The position numbers were made by a program, and so were the translations under genes. Positions 9,986-24,289 of a DNA stretch of 64,000 nucleotides are shown piece by piece (positions within the stretch are counted from its first letter, which is position 1; the number at the start of each line of letters is the position of its first letter). The notes beneath the pieces are model-generated. The model saw only the letters and a program-made list of their open reading frames with translations, had not been told where the DNA came from and did not search any database. Source of the DNA: Schistosoma mansoni (taxonomy: Eukaryota > Platyhelminthes > Trematoda > Strigeidida > Schistosomatidae); NCBI RefSeq assembly GCF_000237925.1, contig NC_031495.1, positions 61,238,939-61,302,938 of the forward strand, in the 5' to 3' direction.

Positions 9986-11295
9986 AATTTCTTGTGTCTA
10001 ACTGAGATTTCGATAACTAAGTTTATGCTGACGGTATTTTCTTCTCTTTTTCTGTATGGATGATATGGATAGTATGAAGGTAATCCACATCAAACTCAAA
10101 AATAACTGAATTAATTTTCTGTTCCATATAATATTCTTCCTTGATCTCTTGTCTTCTGCTATAGAATGTATTAGTCAAATACGTTTTCTTTGTTATTGAA
10201 TAGTTTGAAATGTTTATTATAATGATGCCTAGTTGATTTTTGATCATTTAGGCCATACATGACAATTATAATTACATCTCTTACATAGCTGCATTTTGAT
10301 CATATTTTAACATCGGAACGAAGCAATGAAGAACAGAAAAAAATGGTTAACAGTTCTTTGCAAGAACTTGAAAAAGTGATGCTAGAAATCCTTTATTTTA
10401 CCAATAATTTTATTTTAAAAACAAGAAAACACATTTATTCTGCTGGTTTACATCTTATCAGACAATGTCATACCAACAGTTATTGATAGAGACGCATGGA
10501 GTAGTGTATTTAGTATAAATAGATAGATTCGAGATGATCTAGTGATCAAAGCAAAATTGTGCTCTAACTCCAAATATTCTAATCCAATTCCTATCCAAAA
10601 CATGAACTGACAAGAACTAGCTACATTTTTCACTATTCTAAATGAATACCCAAGTAGATCATATCATCATAGATGTACTAAACAATAGGAATTCTTGTGT
10701 TATGCAAATTCTCGAAGAAATTAGTGTTTTTATTTCTGTTATTTATACTGTTGATTTAATCAGAGTAGAATTCAAATATAGATGGGTGTTGTTTTACGGA
10801 AGGCAACAATAAAATCTAATCGCTTACCAAAAAAAGATGAAGGAATATTCGAAATAGCTTGTACATACTTACATCAGTGTATCGAACTTTTTGACAAAAT
10901 TATCAAAGATGTGGTTCTTGTAATACAGATGAATTTTAATAGCAAATAATAGACTCACTATCATGGACCTGATGTATTTTTCAGATGGAATAAAAAATAA
11001 CCAATCATCGTAACAGATAAAATGTTTTAATGTGCTTATTTGAAAGTAGCTAATATTTTGGGTTTCAGCTCAATAATTAGACGGATTGATTTTCAAAACC
11101 TAAGTTGTGCGTTGAGATATTATTTTGATTGTTTGAATTTTGGCATCCTTAGAATATATTTAGCTTTCATATCACAATAATCACTCAAAAGGACCAACAT
11201 AATATCTTTGCAAATAAAGAAGGAGGGAATTTCAATAGATGTTATCTACTACTATGGGCTCTGTGCAGTAGTTTCCAGGCCCTGAGACATCTACA
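9986..11295. other. Intergenic DNA, no feature seen
   Basis: AT-rich sequence with only short chance frames. No repeat, RNA gene or coding pattern was recognised on either strand. Confidence 0.4.
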
Positions 11296-13210
11296 CAAAT
11301 AATAAGAAAGTAACATAGAGAACAACTGGAGAGAAATTAAACAAGCAATAGCTTCAACGTATCAGGAGGTGCAGGGCTACAAGAAGAATCATCATAAGGA
11401 ATGGATCTCCATCGAAAACCTGGGGAGGACTCAGGAAGGGAAGAACATGTATACAGTAATTAGCAACAGTCGAAAAATTGCACAAAAAACCAAGGCACAG
11501 ACTAAACAAACTGAAACAAACATAAGATAGGAGGACATCATCAGAGTCAAAAAGTAGAAATATATGGAAGACACAGCAATGACAGCGGATAAAGCTGTAA
11601 AAGGAGGAAATATCAGACAACTATGTGACACGACGAAGAAACTAGCGGGCAAATATTGTAAACCAGAGCGACCAGTCAAGCACAAAGAGAGCAAGACAAT
11701 CACTGATATTCAAGAACAAAAGAACGGCTGGACGGAACATTGTGAAGAACTCTTGAATACACTAGTTCCATTGGATCCACCGAACATCAAAGCAACACAC
11801 ACAAACCTTCCTATAGATGTCACCCCACCAACGATCGAAGAACAGCCATCACTGACACATGAAAAGGAAGGACATCTCATCACGATACCAAAGAAACGAA
11901 ATCTGTGTAATTATGAGAACTACAGAGGAATCACACTACTATCGGTACTAGGAAACGTTTTCAACAGAGTGTTGCTGAACCTGATGAAAGACTCGGTAGA
12001 CTACCGAATTCGAGATCAACAGGCTGGATTCCGTAAGGAACGGTCATGCACAGACCTAATTGCGACACTACGGATCATCGTTGAACAATCAATTGAATGG
12101 AACTCGTCATTATATACCAATCTCATTGACTATGAGAAGGCGTTTGAAAGTGTGGATAGGAGAGCCTTATGGAGCCTTCTTCGACACCATGGTGTGAGTA
12201 GCTGAGAAAATCGTCAGCCTTATCATACGGAATTCATACGACGGACTACAGTGCAAAGTGGTGGATGGAGGACAGCTAACAGATGCATTCCAAATGTAAA
12301 CCGGTGTCAGACAAGGCTGCTTACTCCACCCTTTCTCTTTCTTCTGGCGATAGACTGGATTATGAAGACCTCTACATCTGACGGGAGGCACAGAATACAA
12401 TGGACAGGTTGAATGCAACTAGATGATATGCACTTCACAGATCATCTACCTCTTCTATCCCATACACATCAACAAATGTAGGTGAAGACAAGTAGTGTGG
12501 CAGCAGCCTCTGTATCAGTAGGCCTCAACATATACAAAGCGAAAAGCAAGATCCTCAAATGTAACACAGAGATCGCCAACCAAACCAGTCACACTTGATG
12601 GAGAAGAGGTATTTTTCACGTTCTTAGGCGGCATCATCAATGAACAAGGAGGATCTGATGCCGACGTGAAGGCAAGGATTGGTAAAGCAAGGACCACATT
12701 CCTACAACTAACCATCATATGGAACTCAAAACAACTGTCTGTCAACCAACACCAAAGTTGGAATCTTCAATACGAATGTCAAGATAGTCAGTTCTGCTGT
12801 ATGGAGCTGAAAATTGAAGAACTACCACAACTATCATCAAAACAGTACAAGTATTTCTAAGCAATTGTCTACACAAGATACTCGACATCCGTTGTCCGGA
12901 TACCGTCAGCAATAGCCTCGCACCAGAGAGAACAAACCAGATTCCAGTTGAAGAGGAAATTATAAAAAGACGTTGGAAGTGGATAGGACATACATTCATT
13001 AAGTAACCAAACTGCGTCGTAAGACAAACCCTAACCCGGAGTCCTAAAAAGAAACGCAAAAGATGAAGGCTGAAGAACACATTACATCGGGACTTGTTTT
13101 CAGGCATGAATTGGATGAATAGCTACTAGAAACAAGTCGAAAGGATAGCCCAGTACAGAGTTGGGTAGAGAATGCTGATGGGCGGTCCATGTTTCTCCAC
13201 GAGCAGTAAG
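11296..13210 (+). mobile_element. RTE-type LINE (SR2-like), 5'-truncated and internally deleted
   Basis: The endonuclease is absent. The linker between endonuclease and RT starts near 11300. The best frame (11564-12205) shows '[11 protein letters not shown]', 'NYRGITLLS', '[20 protein letters not shown]' and '[20 protein letters not shown]'. By comparison with the RTE family, about 55-60 codons of the RT N-terminus between the 'TIEE' block and 'GHLITIPKK' are replaced by a short stretch. A stop follows 'GVSS' at about 12203. Later parts (RQGCLL-like, FTDH for the catalytic FADD region, the C-terminal Lys/Arg-rich tail) are in shifted frames. It ends in AGTAAGTAAGTAA. The same deletion and stop recur at 34.9-37.9 kb (-). 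Confidence 0.85.
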
Positions 13211-14690
13211 TAAGTAATTATCCTGTACAAGGTAAATCGCTTGACCGTATAGTGAGTGAGGGGCTTGATTTCGCATGTTTGATAATTTGTTGTAACAATA
13301 GCATCGTATAAATCAGACATGAACGTCTGATTTTTATATAAACATTGGTAGCATGTGACTCAAATAAACCTTATTCTCCATATTAAAAGACATAGTTTGG
13401 CAAAGCTGAACAAACCTTGGCTTTATGCATCACGTTTTCCGTTCACACTAGGTAATTGGAGCTCGGTCGTTACACTACGTGTGCATATACCTTGATTAAC
13501 ATGGTTTTTAAGTAAGAAATAGTTCAAATTAACATCTGTACTATTCCTAGACACCCGGGTTTAGACAAGCGAAAGTGGTTCGTGGCTCCTACAGGATCTA
13601 TTTACAAGTGTTGCTAAGAATATGTGAGAAAACCTCCAGACTTATTCCCTTGTTTCTTCTTTAATATCAACCGTATCTTTTGTGGCTGAATAGATCAAAA
13701 TAATCGACCCTAATCTAAACGTTTGACAGATTACCCTTGTTTTTGAGTTCTATCCAAATTATTAGTTAAATGTTGTATTGCCTCAGCTAACCATTCGGTC
13801 TTTATAGTTTTCCACGTGCAGGCTAGTGTGAGTATATTCTAACCTTTTATACCGTCCATTTTGTCTGTTTATCTGTCTTAGTGTACTGCTTTTGTTTCTT
13901 GGTCATAAACTTCCACTAGAAAATATCAAATAGCTTATAATTCATCATAATGACTAAGAATACCTGTAGATGACTTAGATGCTGTTTTGCTGTCGGGATC
14001 ATTGTTTCGCCACGATGGTAAAACAGGAATGAGGAGTGATGAATTCCTGTACCTATGATTTTGGTTGATATGACATCAAGTGAACACTCAAGAGTTTATC
14101 AATCTTGACTGATTCATTTGTCGCTGAGTAAGATTGTCTAACGCCTCAAGGTGTCCAGGTAGACTGGAAAGCTCACCCTAAAGTTGATGTGGACATTCTT
14201 TGATACTTCTTACTGCACACAATTACATCTTCTACGAAACTGTCTGTCCCACAAATTATCTTTAAAAATTACAAGCAACGTACAATCATGAATAATCACG
14301 CTCTTTGAATGTTAAGATACAAAAAACACTACAGCGTAGAATATAAACGAACTAGTGACAACAGCACATACAGGCTGTCCAAAAAGTGAGGAACCAATGC
14401 ACGATGACACCAGAAGATAGGCTCCACCATCAGATAAAGCTGATGACTAAATTTGTCTCTAATTTAAAAAGTGTGATATACTAAATGGATATGTAACCGA
14501 CAATACAAAGACTTTGGCTGACTTGCTTGTACCATGGAACTAGTAGTGCATTCCAACAAGATGTGCTATATGGGGCTCGGATTGAAGCATTATTCATACA
14601 TACCACAAACCTAAGAGAGCTGAATGTCACAAAAAAAGTGGGTGTGGCGTTACTGATCATGAAGATATCACAGGTATTATAGTTTGATAA
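13211..14690. other. Intergenic DNA, no feature seen
   Basis: No coding or RNA signal was recognised. Confidence 0.4.
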
Positions 14691-14734
14691 ATATCTGCCA
14701 GTAATAACTTCTACAATTGAATCGTACCCACCCA

Positions 14735-15640
14735 GTAAAGTCAGAAGTCAGAAGCGAGGAGGTTGGAAGATATTGTAAGATCCAAACCTAGTTTCCAACT
14801 AGGTTTGATTTGTTGAATAACTGACGAGTAAAATTAGAAACGCGCACCTCCCAATAGAAATCAGAACAAGGTGTTTTGGGGGTAATTACGATTCTAAATT
14901 TCATCATATATACAAATGTACAAATTTACCTAAACAAATATTATCACCCAGTTATTCAACCGACAATTGATACCAAAATATTCAATCTAAATTACAATGA
15001 ATAGCAAAGTGGTAAGAAATATATGAAAATTACCGAAAACACCAAAAGGTGAGTGTTATTCTATCCTTTCTGGATAGATCAAGTAAGATTCCGTTTGAGC
15101 GGCTGTTTTATAACACAAAGTGTTTCAATATCTGGGAAAGTGCTCCAAATTACAACCAAAAATGCACGAACCCAGTCAAAATCAAACCGCACAATCAAAG
15201 AGCGAGCAGTTAATATGGCAGCCGCCAGAATAATAACAATTAAAACAAACTAAATACAGTTCAGTAAGGAACATAGAGACTCAATAAAAACGATAAGAAA
15301 ACGAAGAAAATTAAACGTTACAGACTTAATTAGCATCAAAAAAGTTAACAATATATACAAATAAAGAAACCACAAGGAAGAAATCACAAATGTATGCATG
15401 GAGGGATTTTCACTTTCAAAACGGATCTAACAGATATATTTGATGGGTCATCGATATATCGAATTGAGACTGAACCAATCTTGCTAGTGATCGCAGGACA
15501 AGTTGCGCACGCTTTTCCAAACCGTGATCTGATACGGATGCATGACCGAGCGCCTTCAGCTAAACAAGTCCATTAAAACTAACGTGGTCAGCATCCAGTA
15601 TCGAGCACTTACAGAGCTATTGATTTACAGCTACAATCAA
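14735..15640 (-). repeat. Interspersed repeat C, split copy
   Basis: 14740-14800 is the reverse complement of one end of repeat C ('AGAAGCGAGGAGGTTGGAAG'). 15430-15640 is the reverse complement of the other part ('TGACCGAGCGCCTTCAGCTA', 'AACGTGGTCAGCATCCAGTA'). About 600 bp of unrelated DNA lies between them, either a later insertion or two separate fragments. Confidence 0.5.
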
Positions 15641-17160
15641 CAAACATAGTAGTGGAAAGTTTGTAATGTCATTGAAATGTAATCATACGACCTTTGAAGC
15701 CGAGCATATGATTGCTGAAAAGACTTATGTTCAACAACTGACACGAAGAGGAGGTTAACTATGGAGAACGCAGGAAAAATCAATTCCATTCATCAAATGA
15801 CATGGCTCAACCTTGCAGAGATGGTCAATCACGTGCAGCTTATATTGTTCTATCTCCAGACTAAATGTGTTCTCCAGAAGAAGGTAACATTATATTAGTG
15901 ATTCTTACGATACGATAAATCAGTGTAGACAATGATGTTACTCCCGCGTAAGATCTTATAGATTAGGCAGTCGAATCATGACAAATATTCAATTTTAGGA
16001 TCAGGTCTACCATCATAATATTACTAATAACCAAGTAGACCATAGTTCTAAAAGATAACCTCCATCCGTCCGTGTCTGAGGGGCAGAACACTTTATTAAA
16101 TTATAGCTCCCTATAGTCTAGTAAGATACCACAAATGAATGATATTGATGTTACTTTCCTATGCCACATACCCCTTTGCCTCATGTCTACAACCTTGAAT
16201 TGGCTTTATTTCCTACCAAGAAATTCCATTACAAACGAAACTGAACAATTATGCTAAGAAGGAGCTCAATCATGAATTTACAACAGTTATGACAACAAAA
16301 ACGAGCTGAAATTATTTCAGAAAAAAGAAGCCACTCGTATGTTCGAACACTGTGTTTTCCTCACTACATTTTGAAAATACACATTATCCTAGACATCCAG
16401 CCCATTCAGATCAACATTTTTTCATAAAATGCTTTGTCTATTCAACCACATGCTTCGGCTTGCTTTCTTGAACTTGATGAAATATACTTGTTTAAGTATT
16501 AGTGTAATAAAAGAGAATTATCCCAAATGGTCATGCCTTAACTATTTTATCACATATTACTTAACTTCGCAAGACATAAACACTGTTTGTTCTGCTTCTC
16601 GCCCTCCCCTTCTTCTCTCTCTATCTTCAAACAAATAAACGCATACCACCGAAACATGTATGGAACATATGACTTCAACCTGCACCATCATTAAAACCCC
16701 TGAAATTTATCTGGAACACTATCACAAAGCACCGAATAATACGTCAAAGTCTACTGTTTAGCTAACTGGTTATGCACTAACCGCATCACACTTGTTGTAA
16801 AAAGCTCCAAACTTCGCTTGCATTTGTTTTCGGACAATTATTTGTTGCAACGCAACTTCCACAAAGTGCACGAACTCTTATATTGAACAATGCAGTTTTA
16901 CTAACATTATTACTCTAGTGTACGAAAATGTATCCCTTGTTTCTAAGACAAATGTGCTTTATAATATATAGATCTAATTGAGTAACTTATTAAAGTCAAA
17001 CCTGTAGCATTTGTAACAATTTGATCTTGCATGTAAACTGGCATGCCTCATGTAACGTGTTGTTAATTGAGAATATACTATCATTATTGTTAAGGTTTTA
17101 TTCTGTCATGCACCCTATCTTTGACAAACCAAAACCTGAGTATCTAATCTGTTGGGTCTT
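15641..17160. other. Intergenic DNA, no feature seen
   Basis: No gene or recognised repeat. Confidence 0.4.
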
Positions 17161-17164
17161 CGTG

Positions 17165-17340
17165 GCCCTTTCATAGTTGAAAGCGTGTGTCAATTGAAGC
17201 TAGACCACCAAAGAAAACCTGGAAGTACTGGACGGCCGTTTCGTCCTATTGTGGGACTCCTCAGCCGTACACATCAACGATCTCGCCTCGAGAGCTTCGA
17301 ACCCAGGACCTATCAGTCTCGCGCCAGAGCACTTAATGCT
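17165..17340 (-). mobile_element. SINE-beta, 3' two-thirds
   Basis: The minus-strand copy runs from the tRNA-like B box (plus strand 'AGCTTCGAACCCAGGACCTA') through the hammerhead to the tail ('GTCAATTGAAGCTAGACCAC'). It is truncated inside the A-box region, where it meets LINE-derived DNA. Confidence 0.8.
17217..17275 (-). ncRNA. Hammerhead ribozyme, SINE-beta type
   Basis: Read on the minus strand: CTGAGGA (17264-17258), stem II GTCC/GGAC, GAAA (17242-17239), stem III CGGCCG, and GTC before the cleavage site at 17231/17230. All core residues are intact. Stem I (GTACGG with CAGTAC) is partly mismatched. Confidence 0.65.
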
Positions 17341-17579
17341 CTTGAACTTCTGGCAGAACACTATTTCCAAGCATTTCGACCATCACGTATAAACTACATC
17401 AACCAGAGCATGATCTTTGACTCAACCAGACCCTCAGAAGTTAACATGTGCCCTGGTTTTGTGCATCAGAAAGTGCAGCATTTAGACAAGGATATTTCAC
17501 CCCAACCGGATGTGGTTCACTCTGCTGTATTGAGAGATGAAGCCTTGATCTTGCTTAGTCCACCTGAGACATGTTGCTA

Positions 17580-17960
17580 ACTATGAGTACAACTTAAGTA
17601 ACTCCCATTTAATGGAACTCCAATTTGAAAAAGATCTAGGAGTGTTGGTACACCACGATCTGAAACCTTACGCTAACTGCGGGGAAAATGCCTTTCGAGC
17701 AAATCTTGCACTAGAAACGTTGAAAAAGATTGCTGACCAGTTCGACAATCAAAGCTTCCACATAATCCTCAACAGTTTTACTCGACCCCATTTAGAGCAT
17801 TGAAACACAAACCTTAGGGTTGACACCCTAGAAACTGGAGACACAACATAGCAGAACGTACTCCCGTCACACCTTCTACTCCCTAAGAGTAGTCAAATTT
17901 TGGAATTTGCTGCAGGCTGAGTACGTAGTAAAATTGTGGAATAGTGAACTGCTTCGTTAT
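17580..17960 (+). mobile_element. CR1/Jockey-type LINE reverse transcriptase C-terminal fragment
   Basis: The frame at 17612-17803 shows 'FEKDLGVLVHHDLK', 'NCGENAFRANLALETLKKI' and 'NSFTRPHLEH', the conserved post-catalytic block of CR1/Jockey RTs. A degraded 'FWNLLQ'-type segment follows with frame breaks. This is a dead fragment. Confidence 0.75.
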
Positions 17961-18139
17961 TAGTACTATTATAATAGTAGACCTGATCCTAAGATTGCAG
18001 ATTTGTCATGAGAACACATTTAAGCTGGAGATTGGACATGAATGACCACGTCTGCAAGACTGAGCTATGCCATTCGATGAATTGAATTATTTGAATTTTT
18101 TCTTCCCGCTTTCGACATCGTTGGGCTTTTCCCCGCATT

Positions 18140-21100
18140 AGATGATGAATAACTATTTTCCAAGTTGTCTCATGTTCAGCTTCGAGGATTGTGTAGTTAG
18201 TGCACAATGCCACTACAAACCGACTGATTTAAGGTTCAGTTGTGTAAATTGTATAAAGGGTGGGTCGGACCCCGAAATTATACACGCGCAAGGTTTGGAA
18301 AAGCTCGGAGGATATATCCGTATAATCTTACCGCATAACTCTAAAGGAGTTCATGCTAAAAAATTCGTAAGAATAGGTAAAAGAATCGATGAATGTTGAA
18401 CCCCAACCATGCAGGCTACTTAACGTAATCCAAGGAACAGAGAAACAACTTAATCTTCTGTTAAGTAGCGCTCGTGGTCACTACTATACCAACATTCCAG
18501 TAAGACCTTATATGTCTCTTGAAGGTAGAATAAAAAGGAAGACGGCACTAGGTGAACTAGAAATCCGTCGACAAAATGGTGATGATAATCTCCAATTAGT
18601 GTGTTTTGGAATAGTCAGGTCTTGAAAGTGAATGCTGCCGAGGCCTGTGTCGATAGGCCATTCTCCCTGGGAGTTTTGTATGCCAGTGCTCGTAGTCTAA
18701 GAAATAAATTCCACTAACTAGGATCATCACTGGACATATTAAGGCCATTCATTGTAGCTGTGACGGAAACTTGGTTAGTCCATGACTTCGACATTACCCC
18801 AGCATTATCCGGATACCACTACCTAAGGAGTGTTAGATATAGATGTAGGAAAGGGAGTGGCGTCCCCTTATACAAAGCCAATAATATAACTATCTGCTCC
18901 ACCGTCTACGAACTTGTGAAGTCATTAGCTGTGAGATGACTGTTTGATGTTGTACAATTATTATACTAGATGTTATCTACAGCAGCCCAATCAGCTTAGC
19001 TGATGACTTTATTCTAGAGTACATTCGGCTATGGAGTGCAAATAACAGATGCTTGATATTAGAAGACTTTAATGCACCTGACATTAGTTGGACTGAAATG
19101 GTCGTGGTAGGATCTATAAAGTCTTTTGATAGTAGGGTCCTGGTAACACTATTGGAGGATACATTAGTACAGCATGTATCCAAACCTACACGATTTGGTG
19201 TAAACCAAGGTTCTTCTCTGTTGGACTTGGTAATCACTCATGCGACTGAGGATATTGTCATCCTAAATATTCTTCCACCGTTAGTGAATAGCGGTCATGT
19301 TGTTTTGTCATCCATGTTTAGAGCTAGTGACATGACATATGGTCGGGTTAAGCCTCGCCCAAATGTATGGAGAGCTAACATATCAGCCATTCAGGAGTGT
19401 GCTGCTAGGACAGATTGGTCAATAGATACTAGCCCATCACTTGAAGAAGCGTGGTCTATATTTAAAGGTTAGTTTATTTCATTACGTCTTTGTTTATACC
19501 ATACCTAGCACAACATAGACCAGATAACACTCCAATATGGATAACCAAAGAAGTCAAGAAACATTTTAGACGTAGGAAAAAGCTCTGGAATATGTTCATC
19601 TCTCCTGGCTTAGAACAGTACAGATCCAGTTATCTTAAAATTGGGGATGCTTTTAAAGCGATAATAAGACTAGGCGGTCATATGAAAATTTGTTGTTCGG
19701 GGATCGTAAGAATAGTCCGAAACGGTTATTATCGTAACTAAAAAGTGAACTAAGAGTAGTGATAGAGTTCCATCACCTTTGGTGCAAGACAATCCGTTAC
19801 CGAAAAAGCTGAAGCTTTATCGAGATATTTTAGTCAAGTTTTTTCTATCAGTGATGGGGAACGACAAACGACTAATTGTTACAGTGTCGGCTTGTTGATG
19901 ATCCCTGTGATTATTGAAAAATGTGCTGTCTTTAGACTACATCAGCATCTCAAACCTGATAAGTCTATCGGTCCTGATGATATTCATCCCATGATTATGA
20001 AAGCCCAAATGGATTGCCGAACCTATAGCTATACTGTATGATATGTCTTCGTGGCAGTCCAGACTGTCAAGAGACTGTAAAGATGCAATAATTGGTCCGG
20101 TGTATAAGGCGGAGAGTAGAGATTTAGTAACTATAGATCCGTTAGTCTAACCACTGCACTTGCAAAACTAATGGAAAGATTATTCGGATGACTGTTATAA
20201 ACTCTATGGAAGGGCGTAATCTTTTGTCCAGGGAACAACATGGTTTGCTGAAAGGTCTATCACGTTGGGCAAATCTGTTCATTGCAAGAGGAGATTGGGC
20301 TGCGGCAAAAGATGGAAATATTCCTGTAGATGTGATTTTCATCGATCTAGGTCAGGCCTTTGATAAGGTCTCCCAGTCGGGACCAATATTAAAATTGGAA
20401 AAATTTGGAATCCATTATTAGGTCATGGAATGGATAAGCGATTATGTACATGACGGAGAACAGAGGGTAAGAATAAATGAAGCTATCGCAGCGTGGGAAC
20501 CTGTAAAAGGTGGAGTTCTCCAAGGTACAGTCCTCTGTCTCCTTCTCCCTTTACTGTATGTAAATGAATTACCAACTGTAGCAAATTCAATCATTCTACT
20601 CTTCGCCGATGAAAACAATTTGGCGACCCATTCACAGTATGTCAGACAGAATAATAATATAGCATGATCTCAATTAGTTGGTGGCATGGATAGACGGATG
20701 TTCATTAGAAGTAATTCATAGCAAGAGTGTGGTGCTGCAATTAAATAACTATGATGATTCGTATCACTACACAATGCGTGGAGTTGCGTTACCTAAATTA
20801 ACAAACTATAAAGATTTTGGAGTCGTAATAAGCAGCGATCTCAAAACTAGTAGTAACTGTAAGGCTGCAGCTGCTAAAGTCTTTAGGGTAATGTAGGCTA
20901 TTCGTAGGTCTTTTCAGTATTTGAATGAAGAAACATTAAGATTATTATGCCCTACTTTCGTGCAACCGCATCTGGAATATGGGATTCAAGCAGCGAGTCC
21001 TTGTTTCAATTATGAGGAGGATATGGAGGAACGCATACAATGACGAGGGACTGAAATCGAGAAAGATCTCTCCGACCTTTCTTGGGAAGACAGACTGAGA

Positions 21101-21395
21101 CACCTCAACCTATTTCCGTTATCTTACCATAGATTACGGAGTGATCTAATAATGACTTGTCGTATACTGAACGACGACCTTAGTAGTAATATGTTCCATC
21201 TCTTCCTTCCATCTAAGACTGATTATTTGAGAGCACATTCTGAGAAAGTTCAAAATCCGAGATCAAACTGTTTACGTCCGAAGTTTCATTTCTCTCACAG
21301 AGTAGTGAATTACTGGAATTATCTTCCAGAACACGTAATATCAGAACCTTTCGTTGATATATTTGGAAAGAGATTAATATGGGTCGATTGACTTC
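18140..21395 (+). mobile_element. CR1/Jockey-type LINE, near full length but decayed
   Basis: 18142-18625 may be an ORF1 remnant or an upstream part (a Cys pair 'SCVNCIKGG' is visible). The endonuclease spans about 18650-19470, with 'GVLYASARSLRNKF', 'VAVTETWLVHDFDI', 'LEDFNAPDISWTEM' and 'SSLLDLVITHATED'. The RT spans about 19800-21390, with 'DKSIGPDDIHPMIMKA', 'YRSVSLTTALAKLMERLF', 'VIFIDLGQAFDKVS', 'KGGVLQGTVL', and FADE where FADD is expected (catalytic Asp lost). Then come 'KDFGVVISSDLK', 'FVQPHLEYGIQA' and 'HRVVNYWNYLPEHV'. Many stops and frameshifts show it is inactive. Confidence 0.85.
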
Positions 21396-24289
21396 CTACT
21401 CTTATTACTGAAGACTGAGGTGACAGTCAAATAGGTGTATAAATTATTGTTTGAGTAAACTCAAAGATAGTATTGTCATGCAGTTACAAAAGTACATACA
21501 AATGATGAAAAAGGAGATGATCCATCAACAAGTTAAAAGAACATACCTAAATTGGAAATACGCTGCGACCGACTCCTGGGTCATTCCCGTCTGGGACTAA
21601 AGTCAAAATGTTTATTCACTTTCATAGTTGTTGCTACGCTCTTGATTACTTAAGGCTACTCTAATGTTACATCACTGTATGTTTGTTGCCTGTTTAAAGT
21701 CTTTTACATTTTACTTTTACTTTAGCACACATACATGTCTTCTTATAGCTACATTTAGGCGCTCATTTTGAACAGTTTGCATGTTTTCGCGAGTTTGTTA
21801 TTCACATTGCTTCATCACCTCTTATAGTACATTATCTGTAACTTTAAATCTGTCCGTCAAGTTTAAGGAATTACTTTGTTAATTTGTTTTCAAATAATAA
21901 GCCCATTTCAACGGAATTTTATTATGAATTTCAACAAAAACATATTTGAGTAGTAATTACCCTGTTTCAAGATTTCAGAAACATTCAGGCAAATCGTTAC
22001 AGGACTTAATTTGTTTTTTGTGCAAGTTGATTATTTATAGTCTTATTTCCTTGCATGAAATTTTTGTTTTCGCTTTGGTCTGACTATTTGCCCCATTACG
22101 CATAATATATACTGTTGTACTAATCTTTGTCGTCGACCCCTTATTTTCCACTGTTCGGCAGGATATAAGTTCTCGGCGCTGAAATCATTAGGTATTACGA
22201 GTTAATATTACGCTTCAGTTTTCTGTAGTAAAATAAAAATTAGGAGTCTCTGAGAACATCATTGCTCATAACTTTTATACTTGATCATAGTGTCACATCA
22301 CTGATGTATACTATGGTTTTCATTTAGAGGGGAAGAGACCTAAATGTTATGCATTAATCTCGGTGGTTGAGGTCGATAGATTTAACCACTTTACTTTTCA
22401 ATGAGTCAACACGTGGAGATTCACCTAGGTGCCATGGTGTAGTGGAACGAGTGAATAAACAACAGTGATGATAGTTGTGATGTTCAGAGTAGATATCATA
22501 CATCAATAACCTAAATGTTTCATGCATATGTCGTGAATGCCGCCGATTACTTGAGTATATTTCGTTCTCTAACTTAGTTTGAAACATCACGAAGGATAAA
22601 AGCAACAAGTTATTGATCAGACTGTAAATGACTATTAGTTTTATTCGCCTGAGTGGGTTTACATATCTTACTGTGATCCTCTAAGTGCCCCTGATAAGCA
22701 TTCAGAGATATAAGGTAGTTCGTTATAAAATTGGTGTCAATTACACAAATGATTTCTTGTCCATTTTAAGCCTTGGGTATTATGTAACTCCCTACCTTTT
22801 ATTTTAAGTTTTACTAGTGCTTTTGACTTTCTTATTCATGTGCGGTAGTGCAATTGTTTTCCCCGTATTTATCTAACCTGTTTCACCGTGGATTCAAAAT
22901 AGTCTGACGAAATACTGTGGTATATGCTACTTGTGTCTGTCGACATTAGCAGTATCTACCACCAATCGGAAGTGGAAATCCTAGCAGCAGAATGCTGAAA
23001 AGCCCGAGTTGAGGGGAATGGAGATGAAGGTAAGAAGGAATCGTGAACCGGAAGAATAATACGGAATGTGCAAGCAAATGATGGAAATTCGCAAATGAAA
23101 TATTCAGTGTATGGCTCTCATATTTTACCAAGAGATTCTCTAATTTTATATATAAATACGGCCAGCAGTCCTCAGCCTGTGATCTTGTTCATTATAATAC
23201 TGCTAATCCCAGCTGGTTTGTAACTTAGGTAAAACACACGTAAGAGCCTGAATTCAAAGTACACAGTACAAAGTTGTATTTCGTTTCTATAACTGAACGA
23301 CAAACAACATAAGATATTTAATTGTACAATGTATGTGTTAGTTATTTACCACAGTTATATGTGTCTTGATTTATAGGTGAACACACTACGTTTGACACAC
23401 AATACATCCTCGAATCTGATTATGCAAAGGATTTAATTTTATTTCAGGACAGCTGACAATTCACTTAAATTCAGATTATTCACTTGGCATTAACCAGTGG
23501 CGAGAGTATGATTTATGGTTTACAGTGATTCTTTGGAAAAAATATTTTGTTGGACTTCTGCATGACTGTTTCCCCATTGAGTATGATAGGCTGGTTTTCA
23601 GAAATAACCAAAACATTTGTGTATCTAAGTATTTATAAGAGTAGTTTCAGTATGTAATCTAGTGACCTGACGGTTAAAATAATTATTAATCTTTAAAAAG
23701 GAGAGTATTTATACACTTATTAACGTCTTATGCTTCCATGTTTACAGGTTTTATGTATTTTTAATCGTGGTAAACTGTCGCTCAAACATATTTGATAGTC
23801 ACATTAGGGTTATAAATAATTCGTTTTCCTTATATATCTTATAAATCTCATTCTACCCGCTGGTAATTATTTTTCTCCGTAATCTAGGAAATAGCCTATT
23901 GTTGCTGTTCAAGACGATACCATTATTAAAGTTTTAGCATATGCAGTCTTATTTTTTAAAAGTAATATTTTAAAGTTCTTCATACGTCATTTTGTAACTA
24001 GTCTTTTTAATCCCAGATTTTACTGCTGAGTAAGTGGAGATTACATAGATATAAGTTACCACGCCAAGAATATTCGTAAAAAGCGGTTTCTCGCTTGAAA
24101 CGGCATCTTACTATTTCGAATGGCATGCTCCTTAAAATACACTGATTAATCATTTGAGCGTACGTTGTAAGAGGTCTCTTTAAATGCAAAGCACTGCGTA
24201 TAACTTGCCTGATGTTTAGATATATTAATTCTTGCATTTTCAGCTCAAACTTTAGAAATCATTTATTTATTTGAAAGATGTAAAAACGT
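21396..24289. other. Intergenic DNA upstream of MGAT5
   Basis: No coding pattern or recognised repeat. The 5' exon(s) of MGAT5, including its start codon, could lie here, but I cannot identify them. Confidence 0.4.
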
